Positions 51,605 to 61,165 are shown, counted from the first letter of the stretch. The stretch: DNA of 64,000 bases from Anaerolineales bacterium HSG25 (GCA_030377865.1 JAUCGA010000022.1:1-64000); one strand, 5' to 3'. Program-made: numbers and translations. Notes: generated by a model not told the origin, from the letters alone.

Positions 51605-51756
51605 TATACTCAAATTAGTTTGAGACCGATACTTTCCTCATGTCATGCCCGAACGTTTTTATCGGGCATCCACACTACCTGTAAGAAATGGATTCCCGCT
51701 AAAAGCATGCGGGAATGACATGGCAAAAGTTACGTTTCCATTCTAATCGCAGTATA
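51605..51756. mobile_element. L-family element L2
   Basis: A second copy of L1 (17546) with the same TATACTCAAATTAGTTTGA end and ATGCCCGAACG / GGATTCCCGC hairpins. Confidence 0.7.
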
Positions 51757-51763
51757 AATACAG

Positions 51764-51880
51764 CGTTAAATAAGTTTTACGGGATTTTAAAGCATGACGG
51801 CGAGGTTTGTAGTGCCCAATTTATTGGGCTAAGATACCCAATAAATTGGGCACTACAAACCTCGCATAACTTACTTAACA
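51764..51880. mobile_element. J-family element
   Basis: GCGTTAAATAAGTTTTACGGG and (complement) GTTAAGTAAGTTATGCGAGG enclose a hairpin of GGTTTGTAGTGCCCAATTTA and its complement. Confidence 0.6.
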
Positions 51881-51890
51881 ATCTACTAAA

Positions 51891-53315
51891 CTACCCAAAC
51901 AAACTACTAGGAAACAGGCTCATCAATAGGTTAATGATTATCAGGCCGATAATCATAACTCGCAAACCAAGTGGCTCCTGAGTTTGTATAGTGACATTAT
52001 CGACTTGCTCCCCGTTTGAATCATCCAAAAGGTGTTGTATCCCTCGTAAGTAACCGATAAAAACCGCCAAACCAGATAGTCCTAACAAAACCACTAAGCG
52101 AACATCTTCACTGGCTAACTGAGCTAATATTTCCCAGCGAATCATCATGCCCGCCGTAAAAGGCAACCCGACCAACGTCGCTCCACCAAAAAACAACCCA
52201 AACGAGGCAAGAGGCATCTGCCACGCCATGCCCCTTAATTCGACAAAACCATCTCGGGCATGAGTAGCTCGTAAGGCGGCGGTGCTGGTGGCTAACAATG
52301 ATAACGCGACGGCTCGACTACTCAGGCTCATTAACAATAACATGGCTCCCTCTTCATGCTTCAAAGCAATAATAAGGAGTAAACACCCTAAATCGTACAA
52401 GGCCGCGTATCCCATCAACTGGCTAAATCCTCGTTGAATACTAGCTATCATGCCCCCTATAAACGCGGTAAAAAATGCGGCAATTAACAGGTTTTCAAAA
52501 AAAAGGCTATAGTCAAAAACTACCGACCAACTTTCGAGCAAAGGCATAAAAATAGTTAATATGATGGCCGGGACAGTCAACAACACAAACGCGGCCGTTG
52601 CCGGATAGCTGTCGGTGGCGGTGGTGGTCAACGAACTATGAAATGGCACAATCGCTAGCCATAGGGAAAACCCTAAGCCAACCAACAGAGTTGTTTGCTG
52701 ATAGGTATCTGGTAGAAATGGCAGACGAGTCTGATAGTTGTATGTATCAAATTGCCACGCGGCCAAGAGTAATATCGGCGTAGCCAATGACATTAATGAC
52801 AAAAAACGTAAAGCGGCTCGAGTGGATACTAGTCGTCCGCCTTGAATCACAAAAACAATCAAAATGACGGCAACCTGCATAAATAAAGCGATGATACCCA
52901 AATGGCTGATAAGACTCATGCCAATAAACAGACTAAGCAGAGCCAAACCAACAGGGTACAGAGTACGCCCTTCTTGTCCTTGAACCCCACCATGCGCTTT
53001 ACGATGTCGTTTCTCTTGTCGGAGGCGAACCCGTTTTGTTTTTTCTTCAATAAACGAAGGAGAAAGGGCAGATATAAAGAAAAATATTGCGGCAAAAAAA
53101 GCAATAAGTGCTAAAGCGGTTTGAGAAAAATCATTTAAGATTAACGCTCGACCTAGAATATCTACGACAAAGCCGGGTTCAAGTTTGATAATCAACCAAC
53201 TTGTTCCTAGCGCGGTAAAGGTGGCGATAAGTGCGCCCAGTTGAGTTCGTCGAAATAGATACACGACCGGAATCATGCTCAGTGGGATAATAATCGGCCA
53301 AAGAATAGGCGGCAT
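51891..53315 (-). CDS. NuoN/NuoM-like (Mrp-type) membrane subunit
   Basis: A 474-residue protein with 13-14 helices of the proton-translocating antiporter-like family (NuoL/M/N, MrpA/D). AIVPFHSSLTTTATDSYPAT aligns with the PFHxWLPDA-type segment of NuoN; SIQRGFSQLMGYAALYDLGC matches the KRLLAYSSIAHMG helix. The conserved Lys before PFH is replaced by hydrophobic residues, so proton pumping is questionable. A cytosolic loop with RHRKAHGG is unusual. Start and the preceding gene's stop share a base (TAATG). It is the last gene of a three-gene operon. Confidence 0.8.
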   Translation of the reverse strand: MPPILWPIIIPLSMIPVVYLFRRTQLGALIATFTALGTSWLIIKLEPGFVVDILGRALILNDFSQTALALIAFFAAIFFFISALSPSFIEEKTKRVRLRQEKRHRKAHGGVQGQEGRTLYPVGLALLSLFIGMSLISHLGIIALFMQVAVILIVFVIQGGRLVSTRAALRFLSLMSLATPILLLAAWQFDTYNYQTRLPFLPDTYQQTTLLVGLGFSLWLAIVPFHSSLTTTATDSYPATAAFVLLTVPAIILTIFMPLLESWSVVFDYSLFFENLLIAAFFTAFIGGMIASIQRGFSQLMGYAALYDLGCLLLIIALKHEEGAMLLLMSLSSRAVALSLLATSTAALRATHARDGFVELRGMAWQMPLASFGLFFGGATLVGLPFTAGMMIRWEILAQLASEDVRLVVLLGLSGLAVFIGYLRGIQHLLDDSNGEQVDNVTIQTQEPLGLRVMIIGLIIINLLMSLFPSSLFG

Positions 53316-54043
53316 TATATATCATCCTCCGGCGCGGCACCGCGGGCAATAATCAAATAGCCGATTGCCAGAGCAGTTAACAGATTGACCGTCGCCCATA
53401 GCCCAATAATCAAAAAACTGGGTTCGAGGGTGCTGTAATACAGGTCAAACCCCATAAATACCGTCAATACTCCATGCCCAACCTGAATCGGATTCTCAGT
53501 TAAAGTCAAGGTAGCGAGACCAGCTAAAATCAGCCAGTAGACAGCCGTGGTTACATTGGGAGCTAAGTCGGGCAAGGGGTAGTTACCGCTGAGCCGCATG
53601 CTGATGAGGATGATTAGCAAAATGAGAAGCAACCGAAACACAAATCCGGTTGACCGTGTTTCTTGATACCGCTCAATTCCTCGCAATAAGCCAAGCACCG
53701 AGAAATTTCGCCACCATAGAGATAACCGCTCACGGAATGTGACTTTGTGCCCCGTTTGCCGTGGCATCGACATACTCAAGGCACTAATTGAGACCTGTCG
53801 AGCCGACAAAAACAATCCCGGACAGATAAACGCCCCGACCATGATCTTCAAAAAGGCAATATCAGGTCGAACGATGCGAGCTAATATCAGACCCACAAAG
53901 ATATATTGTACCAGCAGAGCCATAATTAGAGAGCGCCAATCACGACTAGCGATGATAAAGCTGGCCGTCACAAACAACCCTAGTAAGGCGAATTCATAAG
54001 TAACAAATTGTAATTCGGTGAGTAAATCGGATAGGTTTAGCAT
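53315..54043 (-). CDS. NuoK/MrpC-like membrane subunit
   Basis: A 242-residue protein with about six helices in two groups separated by a basic cytosolic loop. The C-terminal part (GHGVLTVFMGFDLYYSTLEP, LLTALAIGYLIIARG) resembles NuoK/MrpC/HyfE-type small subunits; the N-terminal half resembles the first helices of such subunits (ALLGLFVTASFIIASRDWRS). It lies 14 bp after the upstream antiporter-like gene and couples by a TAATG overlap to the downstream one. No ribosome binding site is evident, consistent with coupling. Confidence 0.7.
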   Translation of the reverse strand: MLNLSDLLTELQFVTYEFALLGLFVTASFIIASRDWRSLIMALLVQYIFVGLILARIVRPDIAFLKIMVGAFICPGLFLSARQVSISALSMSMPRQTGHKVTFRERLSLWWRNFSVLGLLRGIERYQETRSTGFVFRLLLILLIILISMRLSGNYPLPDLAPNVTTAVYWLILAGLATLTLTENPIQVGHGVLTVFMGFDLYYSTLEPSFLIIGLWATVNLLTALAIGYLIIARGAAPEDDI

Positions 54044-54057
54044 AGTCTAAAACTAGA

Positions 54058-55644
54058 TTACGACTGTAATAAAAAGGTCAAACCACCAACAAGGGCGATA
54101 AAAAAGACCCAGGCCATGTAATGTTTTCCCTCTAAAATGACCTGTAGCTGTAGCGTGAATTTATCAAGACGGCCTAAGGGCGACATGAGCCACACCAACC
54201 AGTCGCCGGATAGAATCTGGTTGAGCCTGTCTACCGGCAGTTTGAGGCGCTGGGCAATGTCAAGCCGATAGTAACCCGCTCCACCAGCCAACAGCCATGA
54301 CAATCCAATGGCGACCAGAGTTTCGGTGGATGGTACAACCAAATTCGGAATGATAAGAGCTGTGATTTGGTTCAAAGCAGTTTGTCCCACAAACGGCAAT
54401 AACGGCACCATGCTGACAAAGGTCGCGCCAATCACCATGTTGGGTGTAAAGCCTGAATCAACAGGTGCTGATTCCGTCTCATCCAATGGCATGAACCAGA
54501 GCCTTTGCCAATAAATAACCAAATAGCTCAGACTCAACCCCATACAGAGCATGAGAGCAACAAGAAACAGCATACCCCTAGCTGACAAGGTGTCGTAAAT
54601 AGTCACTAATGCCAGCCAACCCAAGGTAGAGGGGAGACCAATCAAACTAATTGTGGCAACCCCCGCCGGTATATAACGCCACCGTTGCGAGGTATCTACT
54701 CGACCAAGATTTGCCGTTAGCCATAGTGTTGCCAAAGCCAATGGTAAGGTCAGGGCGTAGATGGTTAGTTCTAGGGGGGCGGGAACAATAAGTAAACTCA
54801 ACCCGCTCAGGGTAACAACAATTCGGATTAACGATAGTCTATCGGTAGTCTTGTCAGATACACTGTTTAGCCAGATAAGGCCGCCGTTTATCAAAAGAAA
54901 GAGTATTGTAAGCCAACCCATTGAGGTCGGTAGTGGCTGATTAAGCAGGTTTATAGCTAAATATATCCCCACCAAAACCGATATACAAAAATAGATGATA
55001 TCGTCATCGCTATTTGTGACACGACCATGCAACTCAAATAAGGGATACAAAACAAGGCGTAACCATATTGTGCCTGTTAGCAGATATACGGCTAACAACT
55101 CTGATGGAGTAACCGTGACCAGTAGCAGACTCAACACGGTCAAGCCAGCTAAAAATAGCCGTGCGATACCTACATCGGTTTGACGCTGACGAAACCAGTA
55201 AAACGCGACCCCAAAATCAAAGAAAAGGATGGCATAACTTAGGCTTAAAGGAGGAGCCGATACAAATATAGCCGATGCCCCGGCTCCCAATAAAAACCAG
55301 CTTGAGTTAGGGCCTGTATCGAGTAGGGAACTGCTTAAGGGGCTATTGGCGATAACAGTAACAAATAGGAGTAATACTAACGTCAACAAAAAGGGTAGCT
55401 GGTTAGAGGTAAGTTGCACCGTTAGGTCGTAGGATGCGTTGATGTCTAAAAATGACCACTTGACAATGATATGAGCGTGATTGAGTTGGGTATTTACCAC
55501 CATAAGCCCCGCCATAATGGTTAGCATAAGCGGGCCAAATTGGGCAACTGTCGCCCAACGGGAACGGGTTATACGTGGCAAAATTAAAGCACTCAACAGC
55601 AAAAAGGCTGTGGGTGCTAGAGATGAAAAATAAGGGGTTAGCAT
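54058..55644 (-). CDS. NuoL/NuoM-like (Mrp-type) membrane subunit
   Basis: A 528-residue protein with about 14 helices, first gene of a three-gene operon of antiporter-like subunits. LFFDFGVAFYWFRQRQTD sits at the helix that carries the essential Glu in NuoL/M (Asp here), and RLVLYPLFELHGRV sits where KxxxxPFHxWLPDA is expected, lacking the Lys. PLDETESAPVDSGFTPNMV is the usual late loop. No catalytic (NuoB-I) or hydrogenase genes are nearby, so the partner module is elsewhere. ATG 55644 lies eight bases after a -10 box and is preferred to 55662. Confidence 0.8.
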   Translation of the reverse strand: MLTPYFSSLAPTAFLLLSALILPRITRSRWATVAQFGPLMLTIMAGLMVVNTQLNHAHIIVKWSFLDINASYDLTVQLTSNQLPFLLTLVLLLFVTVIANSPLSSSLLDTGPNSSWFLLGAGASAIFVSAPPLSLSYAILFFDFGVAFYWFRQRQTDVGIARLFLAGLTVLSLLLVTVTPSELLAVYLLTGTIWLRLVLYPLFELHGRVTNSDDDIIYFCISVLVGIYLAINLLNQPLPTSMGWLTILFLLINGGLIWLNSVSDKTTDRLSLIRIVVTLSGLSLLIVPAPLELTIYALTLPLALATLWLTANLGRVDTSQRWRYIPAGVATISLIGLPSTLGWLALVTIYDTLSARGMLFLVALMLCMGLSLSYLVIYWQRLWFMPLDETESAPVDSGFTPNMVIGATFVSMVPLLPFVGQTALNQITALIIPNLVVPSTETLVAIGLSWLLAGGAGYYRLDIAQRLKLPVDRLNQILSGDWLVWLMSPLGRLDKFTLQLQVILEGKHYMAWVFFIALVGGLTFLLQS

Positions 55645-55652
55645 AACGATGG

Positions 55653-55681
55653 ATTTTATCACATGGGGGGGGATTGAACAA
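55653..55681 (-). promoter_or_regulatory. putative promoter giving a leaderless mRNA
   Basis: Minus strand TTGTTC (55681-55676), 17-bp spacer, TAAAAT (55658-55653), then 8 bases to ATG 55644: the same geometry as at 26264 and 49949, with weaker boxes. Confidence 0.45.
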
Positions 55682-55719
55682 TACGAATGGGCGAATGGCG
55701 AATTTGCGAATGGCTGACG

Positions 55720-56469
55720 TTACTGATTCGGCGCGAACTCGCGAGCGCGCCACACTTCATAGAGGGCTAATCCACTGGCAACCGAGGCGTTGAGCGAGTT
55801 GATATGACCTTGCATGGGCATTTTGATTAGGAAATCGCAGGTTTGTTGTACCAAGTGGCTCATGCCCTTGCCTTCGCTTCCAATGACCAAGGCCATCGCT
55901 CCGCCTAAATTGGCCTGATGGAAAAATGTGGCCTTGGGAGCATGCTCGACACCCGCCACCCAAACGTTCTGTTTCTTGAGTTTTTTCAAGACTTGCACCA
56001 AATTAGCCGTCTGCACAATCCGCATGTGTTCGGTCGCTCCGGCAGAGACGTTGACCACCGTTGGCGTAATGTCAGCCGCTCGTTGTTTGGGTAAAATCAC
56101 ACCATGTACACCCACAATCTCAGCGGTGCGAAGAATAGCTCCAACGTTGTGTGGGTCTTCGATATGATCCAAAATCAAGACAAACGGGTCGTTTTTTAGT
56201 TTTTTGGCATGGTCGAGAATATCCTCTAGCTCTACCGTGGGATAACGTCCTACCTGTAGTACCACGCCCTGCGTCCCTCTGGCAATCGTGTTGATTTTTT
56301 TGCGCGGCCAACGAGTCGGCCTCAGCCCGATTTGTCCGGCCAGTTTGATGATGTCGTCCAGTACCGGCGACTTTTCCAGATTATCGGCCAATATTAGTTT
56401 GTGGATGTGGCGACGACGCGCCCGTAAGGTTTCGCGGACGGCATTCCGTCCATATAGATATTCGCTCAT
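55720..56469 (-). CDS. rlmB: RlmB/TrmH-type 23S rRNA 2'-O-methyltransferase
   Basis: A 249-residue SPOUT methyltransferase, probably modifying G2251 of 23S rRNA. EYLYGRNAVRETLRARRRHI is the substrate-binding N-domain; LILDHIEDPHNVGAILRTAE (motif 1, with catalytic Asn/Arg), VIGSEGKGMSHLVQQ (motif 2) and PMQGHINSLNASVASGLALY (motif 3, trefoil knot) are intact. No ribosome binding site is obvious. The upstream flank contains a GH-like fragment (AAGGAATGAGTCCTAA, 56482-56497). The neighbour 76 bp downstream is the NuoL-like gene with its own promoter. Confidence 0.92.
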   Translation of the reverse strand: MSEYLYGRNAVRETLRARRRHIHKLILADNLEKSPVLDDIIKLAGQIGLRPTRWPRKKINTIARGTQGVVLQVGRYPTVELEDILDHAKKLKNDPFVLILDHIEDPHNVGAILRTAEIVGVHGVILPKQRAADITPTVVNVSAGATEHMRIVQTANLVQVLKKLKKQNVWVAGVEHAPKATFFHQANLGGAMALVIGSEGKGMSHLVQQTCDFLIKMPMQGHINSLNASVASGLALYEVWRAREFAPNQ

Positions 56470-56510
56470 GGGTTATCAGCTCTAAGGAATGAGTCCTAAA
56501 AAATCAGAAA

Positions 56511-58319
56511 TTAATTAATTTGCACGGTGCTTCCTTCACCACCCTGCCATACCAACCGATCATACCCTACCGACACCACGGTAAATGTTCGCAAATCGAG
56601 TATATCCCCGTACTTCTCATCAAGAATTTGTCGATAACTGACCAGTTGTTGCTCGGCTTTAGTAAAGGCGTTCTGCACGGTAGGCAAGGCTTGTAACTCG
56701 GCCCGGCTCTTGTTCCGCACCTGTTCACCCGTCAACTTGACCGCACTCAGCGACACATACTTAAACTCAATCAAAATATCGAGCAGAGCATACTGCCGTT
56801 TGTCGGAGCGCACCAACATCAACAAATCTCCATACCGCCGCCCAAAGGCTGGTTCAGAATCCATAATATACATGATGTCGTTGAACAACAAGGCCAAAAA
56901 TACCGCCTTAACGACCAACTCATCCGCCTCACGATAATCTCTGTTATCGAAGACCTTAAATTGGCGTTGCTCAATAAAATCGCACAACGGCTCAATCTGA
57001 CCACGTTGATAGAGCATTTCAGTGACTTGTTTGCCGGCATCAAGCTCACGTCCAGTGGGCAGTATCATCTCTCGAATCCGTTCAGCATATAACCCTTGAA
57101 TCACCAGATTGGGTATTTTGAAGGTCGGTTTGCCATATTCGTTCCGTTCGGTGGTCAAGGTTAATACGCCAAAGTAGTAGAGTAAGGAGATTAAGAACTG
57201 ATTATCATTTTGACTAGCTAGAATATCCTCGACCCCGAAGCGACGAGCCAACCTTTCTAAGGCAATCTCTTTGTGTTGGTGCAAGCTGTTCCAAACCAGT
57301 TCTTCACCGCGAGATAATTGGGAGATATACGCGATTTTGCCCCGATCCATAGCTAAGTTCTCATCCAACAACTCTTCTGGAGAGCGACAGGTGCGGTACA
57401 GATATTTCAGGAAATAGAGCACCAAAGTTGGGTTGTAGATACGCGCCTTGGTTTGGGAACTAAAACTATAGCCATCATAAAACATCCGTAGGAGAGTCAA
57501 CATTTCGTTGGTTTTAGTTGAGGAAAGCTGACAATGTTCGGCGACTTGCTCCAAAACCGAGATGAGTTCCGCTTCTGTAAAACCACATAAATCATTAAAC
57601 TCTGGTTCAAGATAGATGTTGTCAGCCACGTTAAAGCCACTGGTGACATCACTCATCACCACCGGGGATACGCCTGTAATAAAGACTCGATCAATCCCCT
57701 GACCTTCGGTTCTATTTTTGACGGCTTTGAATAAGGTTTTTAACATCCCCTCCCCTTTAATCAAATCGTCATATCGTTTCTCACTGCCCATTCGCCGTGC
57801 CATCAACACTTCGTTGGCAAAGTTGTCATACTCGTCAATCAGCAGATAAACTTTGTAAGGTGTCGCCTGAACCGCGGTTAAGGTTGAGGTCAATGAACTG
57901 ATGGCATTTTTAGGATTAAATTCAATCTCAAAAGGTAAAATAGCTCGATACCGTTTAGAAAAATCTTTTAAGCTGTCATTGATATGGTCATGGAGCAACT
58001 GTCGAATCTGCTCTACATCGCCTTGGGTTTCAATTTCGGAGAAATTCCATTTTAGGATGAGGTACTGATTATGTTTGGGGGTTGGTTTCTGACCAATCGC
58101 CAAATGGCCGAACAACTGCTCAAACTCATCTGCCCGATTCAGGTCATAATAGTTCCATAGGGTGGAGAGCCACAGGCTCTTACCAAAACGACGCGGACGT
58201 AGGAAAAGTAAGGTTTTTCCAAACGTTTCCACGAAGGGAATACGGTTGGTACGGTCTACATAGAAATAGTTTTCAGTGATGATTTGATAAAAATCGGCGT
58301 TGCCGTAAGGAAATTTCAT
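56511..58319 (-). CDS. AAA-ATPase-like / PD-(D/E)XK nuclease superfamily protein (DUF1703)
   Basis: A 602-residue protein of a family abundant in Chloroflexota, cyanobacteria and Bacteroidetes. It begins FPYGNADFYQIITENYFYVD, the AAA-ATPase-like domain start, with P-loop LFLRPRRFGKSLWLSTLW and Walker B-like YLLIDEYDNFA. The C-terminus has the DUF1703 nuclease-like motif LLDILIEFKYVSL, preceded by a conserved Asp-rich region. A role in nucleic-acid processing or anti-invader defence is assumed but untested. GGAG lies 8 bases before the ATG. It is a single gene between rlmB and a terminator. Confidence 0.9.
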   Translation of the reverse strand: MKFPYGNADFYQIITENYFYVDRTNRIPFVETFGKTLLFLRPRRFGKSLWLSTLWNYYDLNRADEFEQLFGHLAIGQKPTPKHNQYLILKWNFSEIETQGDVEQIRQLLHDHINDSLKDFSKRYRAILPFEIEFNPKNAISSLTSTLTAVQATPYKVYLLIDEYDNFANEVLMARRMGSEKRYDDLIKGEGMLKTLFKAVKNRTEGQGIDRVFITGVSPVVMSDVTSGFNVADNIYLEPEFNDLCGFTEAELISVLEQVAEHCQLSSTKTNEMLTLLRMFYDGYSFSSQTKARIYNPTLVLYFLKYLYRTCRSPEELLDENLAMDRGKIAYISQLSRGEELVWNSLHQHKEIALERLARRFGVEDILASQNDNQFLISLLYYFGVLTLTTERNEYGKPTFKIPNLVIQGLYAERIREMILPTGRELDAGKQVTEMLYQRGQIEPLCDFIEQRQFKVFDNRDYREADELVVKAVFLALLFNDIMYIMDSEPAFGRRYGDLLMLVRSDKRQYALLDILIEFKYVSLSAVKLTGEQVRNKSRAELQALPTVQNAFTKAEQQLVSYRQILDEKYGDILDLRTFTVVSVGYDRLVWQGGEGSTVQIN

Positions 58320-58337
58320 GGAATTACTCCTGTAATT

Positions 58338-58374
58338 AAAAAACAGATGTAGGAACAGTTCTACATCTGTTTTT
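58338..58374 (-). terminator. bidirectional intrinsic terminator after cysS
   Basis: AAAAAACAGATGTAG and CTACATCTGTTTTT form a perfect stem; T runs occur on both strands. Confidence 0.85.
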
Positions 58375-58448
58375 CATGATAAATCAAATTGAACAATTTG
58401 CAACTTTAGAAATAGCTAGGCCAGCCAAGTCATCCACCTGATTATTTT

Positions 58449-59948
58449 TTAACTCGCTTCAATCCGCCATGACGTACCATCAGGGCGGTCTTCTAGCACA
58501 ACGCCAGCCTCGGCCAGTTGATCCCGAATCACGTCGCTGGTGGCATAATCTTTGTTTTTACGAGCCGCGGTGCGGAGGTCAATCAACATGCGAATCAACT
58601 CATTTTCCAGAGCCGGTTTCGATTCATCGGCTTGGCTGACACTAGTCAAACCATCACGTGGAATCAACCCTAAAACGTCACCACCAAGTTCTTGGTAGGT
58701 CTGGTCAATCAGTTCCAAGGTAGCTTTGCTGACAGGTTTATCGCCATTTAACAGGGTATTGACCACTTTGTTCAGGTCGAACATGGCCGCTAAGGCTTGC
58801 GGGGTGTTAAAGTCGTTGTCCATTGCGACTACAAAGCGGCTCTTATATTCTGAGATAATACCCTGAAAATCTTCATCGACCTCACCCGCCTCGGTAGTTT
58901 CTAGCCGTTGCTGAACCAAAGTCAAGGTGTTGATAAGCCGTTTGTACCCTCTAGCCGCGCTTTGCAGAGCCTCGTCACTAAAATCGGTATGTTGACGATA
59001 GTGGCTACCTAAGATGAAGAAGCGAATCACCATCGGTGGGTAACCCTGTGACAAACGAGGATGGTCGCCACTGACGAGTTGCTGGATATTGAGGAAGTTG
59101 CCCATGCTCTTACCCATTTTGCCCCCATCAATCGTCACCATGTTGTTCAGCAACCAATGATTAGCAAACTCGCCGCCATACGCCGCTTCACTTTGGGCGA
59201 TTTCACTTTCGTTATGGGGGAAGATGTTCTCCAATCCACCGCCATGAATATCAAACGGTAGCCCCAGATAACGCCGAGCCATGACCGTACATTCGGCATG
59301 CCAGCCGGGGAATCCTTGCCCCCACGGGCTACGCCACTGCATCAGATGGTTCGGGGTCGCGGCTCGCCATACGGCAAAGTCACGCGGGTCACGTTTATCG
59401 CCCTTGGCTTCTATTCGCTCCCCTTCCTCCAACTCATCAACCTTACGTCGCGACAGTTTGCCATATTCCGGCCAACTATTTACTGCAAAATATACGTTGC
59501 CGTTACTCTCGTAGGCATGTCCCTTTTCGATGAGTATTTCAGTTAGTTCAATCTGTTCTGGCACATGTCCACTGGCACGCGGCGAAATATCAGGCCGAAT
59601 CACATTCAACAGATCCATGTCTCGGAAATAATGGCGGGTATAGGTCTCGACAACCTGCATGGGTTCAATACGCTCAGCTCGAGCCTTTTGCCCTATTTTA
59701 TCCTCACCAACATCACCATCACCAACCAAATGCCCGACATCAGTAATGTTTTGCACGTAGCGTACCTTGTAGTCGGAATATTCCAGATAACGATGTACGA
59801 TATCAAAGGTGATGTAACATTTGGCATGCCCTAAATGAGCCTCGCCGTAAACGGTTGGCCCACAGACATACATGCCTACAAATCCGGGTTTTATGGGGGT
59901 AAAATCTTCAAGGGTGCGTGTTAAATGGTTGTATAGTTGTAAACTCAT
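58449..59948 (-). CDS. cysS: cysteinyl-tRNA synthetase
   Basis: A 499-residue class I synthetase charging tRNA-Cys. [20 protein letters not shown] carries the zinc Cys and the HIGH motif (here HLGH). [17 protein letters not shown] provides a further zinc Cys, and the next zinc ligands are in [25 protein letters not shown] appears as KMGKSMGNF. The C-terminal helical and anticodon domain is complete ([20 protein letters not shown]). Length is normal. It starts two bases after the stop of the PIN-TRAM gene (TAATTATG), so the pair is co-transcribed. Confidence 0.97.
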   Translation of the reverse strand: MSLQLYNHLTRTLEDFTPIKPGFVGMYVCGPTVYGEAHLGHAKCYITFDIVHRYLEYSDYKVRYVQNITDVGHLVGDGDVGEDKIGQKARAERIEPMQVVETYTRHYFRDMDLLNVIRPDISPRASGHVPEQIELTEILIEKGHAYESNGNVYFAVNSWPEYGKLSRRKVDELEEGERIEAKGDKRDPRDFAVWRAATPNHLMQWRSPWGQGFPGWHAECTVMARRYLGLPFDIHGGGLENIFPHNESEIAQSEAAYGGEFANHWLLNNMVTIDGGKMGKSMGNFLNIQQLVSGDHPRLSQGYPPMVIRFFILGSHYRQHTDFSDEALQSAARGYKRLINTLTLVQQRLETTEAGEVDEDFQGIISEYKSRFVVAMDNDFNTPQALAAMFDLNKVVNTLLNGDKPVSKATLELIDQTYQELGGDVLGLIPRDGLTSVSQADESKPALENELIRMLIDLRTAARKNKDYATSDVIRDQLAEAGVVLEDRPDGTSWRIEAS

Positions 59949-59950
59949 AA

Positions 59951-61030
59951 TTATGTTCCGTTATGACTGACTTTCGCAAAAATCATGCGTCCGGCGCTGG
60001 TTTGCAGAACTTTGGTCACTTCCACATCAACACGGCGGTCGATATGTTTTTTACCCTGTTCTACGACAATCATGGTACCGTCGTTGAGGTAGGCAATGCC
60101 TTGATTATACTCCTTACCTTCTTGAATAATCTTCACCTTCATGGTTTCGCTTGGCAAAATTACCGTTTTAACCGCGTTGGCTAAATCGTTAATATTTAAA
60201 ATAATAATGCCTTGTAATTTGGCAACACTGTTCAAGTTGTAATCGTTGGTCACAATCGGACAGTCGAGTTGTTGGGCTAATAACATCAACTTCTCATCGA
60301 CCTTACGAACCCCTTCAATATCTAAATCGGTAATCTCAAGGGGAACCTTGTCGTCTTCTTGCAACTGCTTGAGGATGTCTAGCCCGCGTCGCCCTCTGGC
60401 CCGTTTTAAGGAGTCTGCCGAGTCGGCAATATATTGGAGTTCGGCCAGTACAAAACGAGGTATGAGCATGGTACTTCTGATGAATCCGGTTTGACTAATA
60501 TCAGAAATACGACCATCAATAATAACACTGGTATCTAATAATAGCTTATCCTCTTTAACTTTTTGGCCTGCGGTCTCAAAAAAAGCACCACCGAGGTTCA
60601 AGCTGGGTTTGATATAGTTGGCAATATCCTCATGGCGCATAATTGCCACAGAAGCGCCAATATAAGCCAGTAAAATACTTGTCAAAATGGGAGCTACATT
60701 ACCATAGGGAGCAGGCAAGGCTGATAAGGGAGTGTATAACAAGGCCGCAATTCCCAAAGCCACAACTAAACCAGCGACCCCGAATACTAGTTTGGGAGCG
60801 GGAATACGTTTTAGGTAGTCCTTAACATAATGGTATGGATGTATGGTTAAATATGGTGCGCTTAATAAACCAATTGCGGCTCCAGACAGGACTAAAATAA
60901 TGGCGAGTCGGGTGGATTCGGGGGTATTGGCCTCCCCAAAAAATGGGGCAATCTGGACACCTAAAATAGCAAAAACGACCATACCAACTAAGCGAAAAAT
61001 AAACTCTATACTCATATTGTTTGGTGACAA
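59951..61030 (-). CDS. membrane-anchored PIN-TRAM domain protein (YacL type)
   Basis: A 359-residue protein with four N-terminal membrane helices (residues about 8-135), a PIN ribonuclease-like domain (LLLDTSVIIDGRISDISQTG, RGLDILKQLQEDDKVPLEI, VTNDYNLNSVAKLQGI with the acidic metal ligands) and a C-terminal TRAM RNA-binding domain (YLNDGTMIVVEQGKKHIDRR). The YacL family is usually next to cysS or the isoprenoid genes, as here. The start is a TTG at 61030 with AAAGGAAT just before it, or the ATG at 61015. It probably cleaves or binds RNA at the membrane. Confidence 0.92.
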   Translation of the reverse strand: MSPNNMSIEFIFRLVGMVVFAILGVQIAPFFGEANTPESTRLAIILVLSGAAIGLLSAPYLTIHPYHYVKDYLKRIPAPKLVFGVAGLVVALGIAALLYTPLSALPAPYGNVAPILTSILLAYIGASVAIMRHEDIANYIKPSLNLGGAFFETAGQKVKEDKLLLDTSVIIDGRISDISQTGFIRSTMLIPRFVLAELQYIADSADSLKRARGRRGLDILKQLQEDDKVPLEITDLDIEGVRKVDEKLMLLAQQLDCPIVTNDYNLNSVAKLQGIIILNINDLANAVKTVILPSETMKVKIIQEGKEYNQGIAYLNDGTMIVVEQGKKHIDRRVDVEVTKVLQTSAGRMIFAKVSHNGT

Positions 61031-61079
61031 ATTCCTTTCTATAACCCAAAATCAGTTAGTGTCTTGATGTTTTCGCCAT

Positions 61080-61165
61080 GTCCTGTGAATAAATTCACAG
61101 GCTAATACGAGAAACCTGCTTAAGCAGGTTTTCCGTTGAAGACGCTGATTTCAATCAGCGGCCTA
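61080..61165. repeat. GH three-hairpin module without ends
   Basis: Hairpins CCTGTGAATAAATTCACAGG, ACCTGCTTAAGCAGGT and GCTGATTTCAATCAGC in reverse order to 16160-16245. The GH outer ends are missing or degenerate. Confidence 0.6.
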
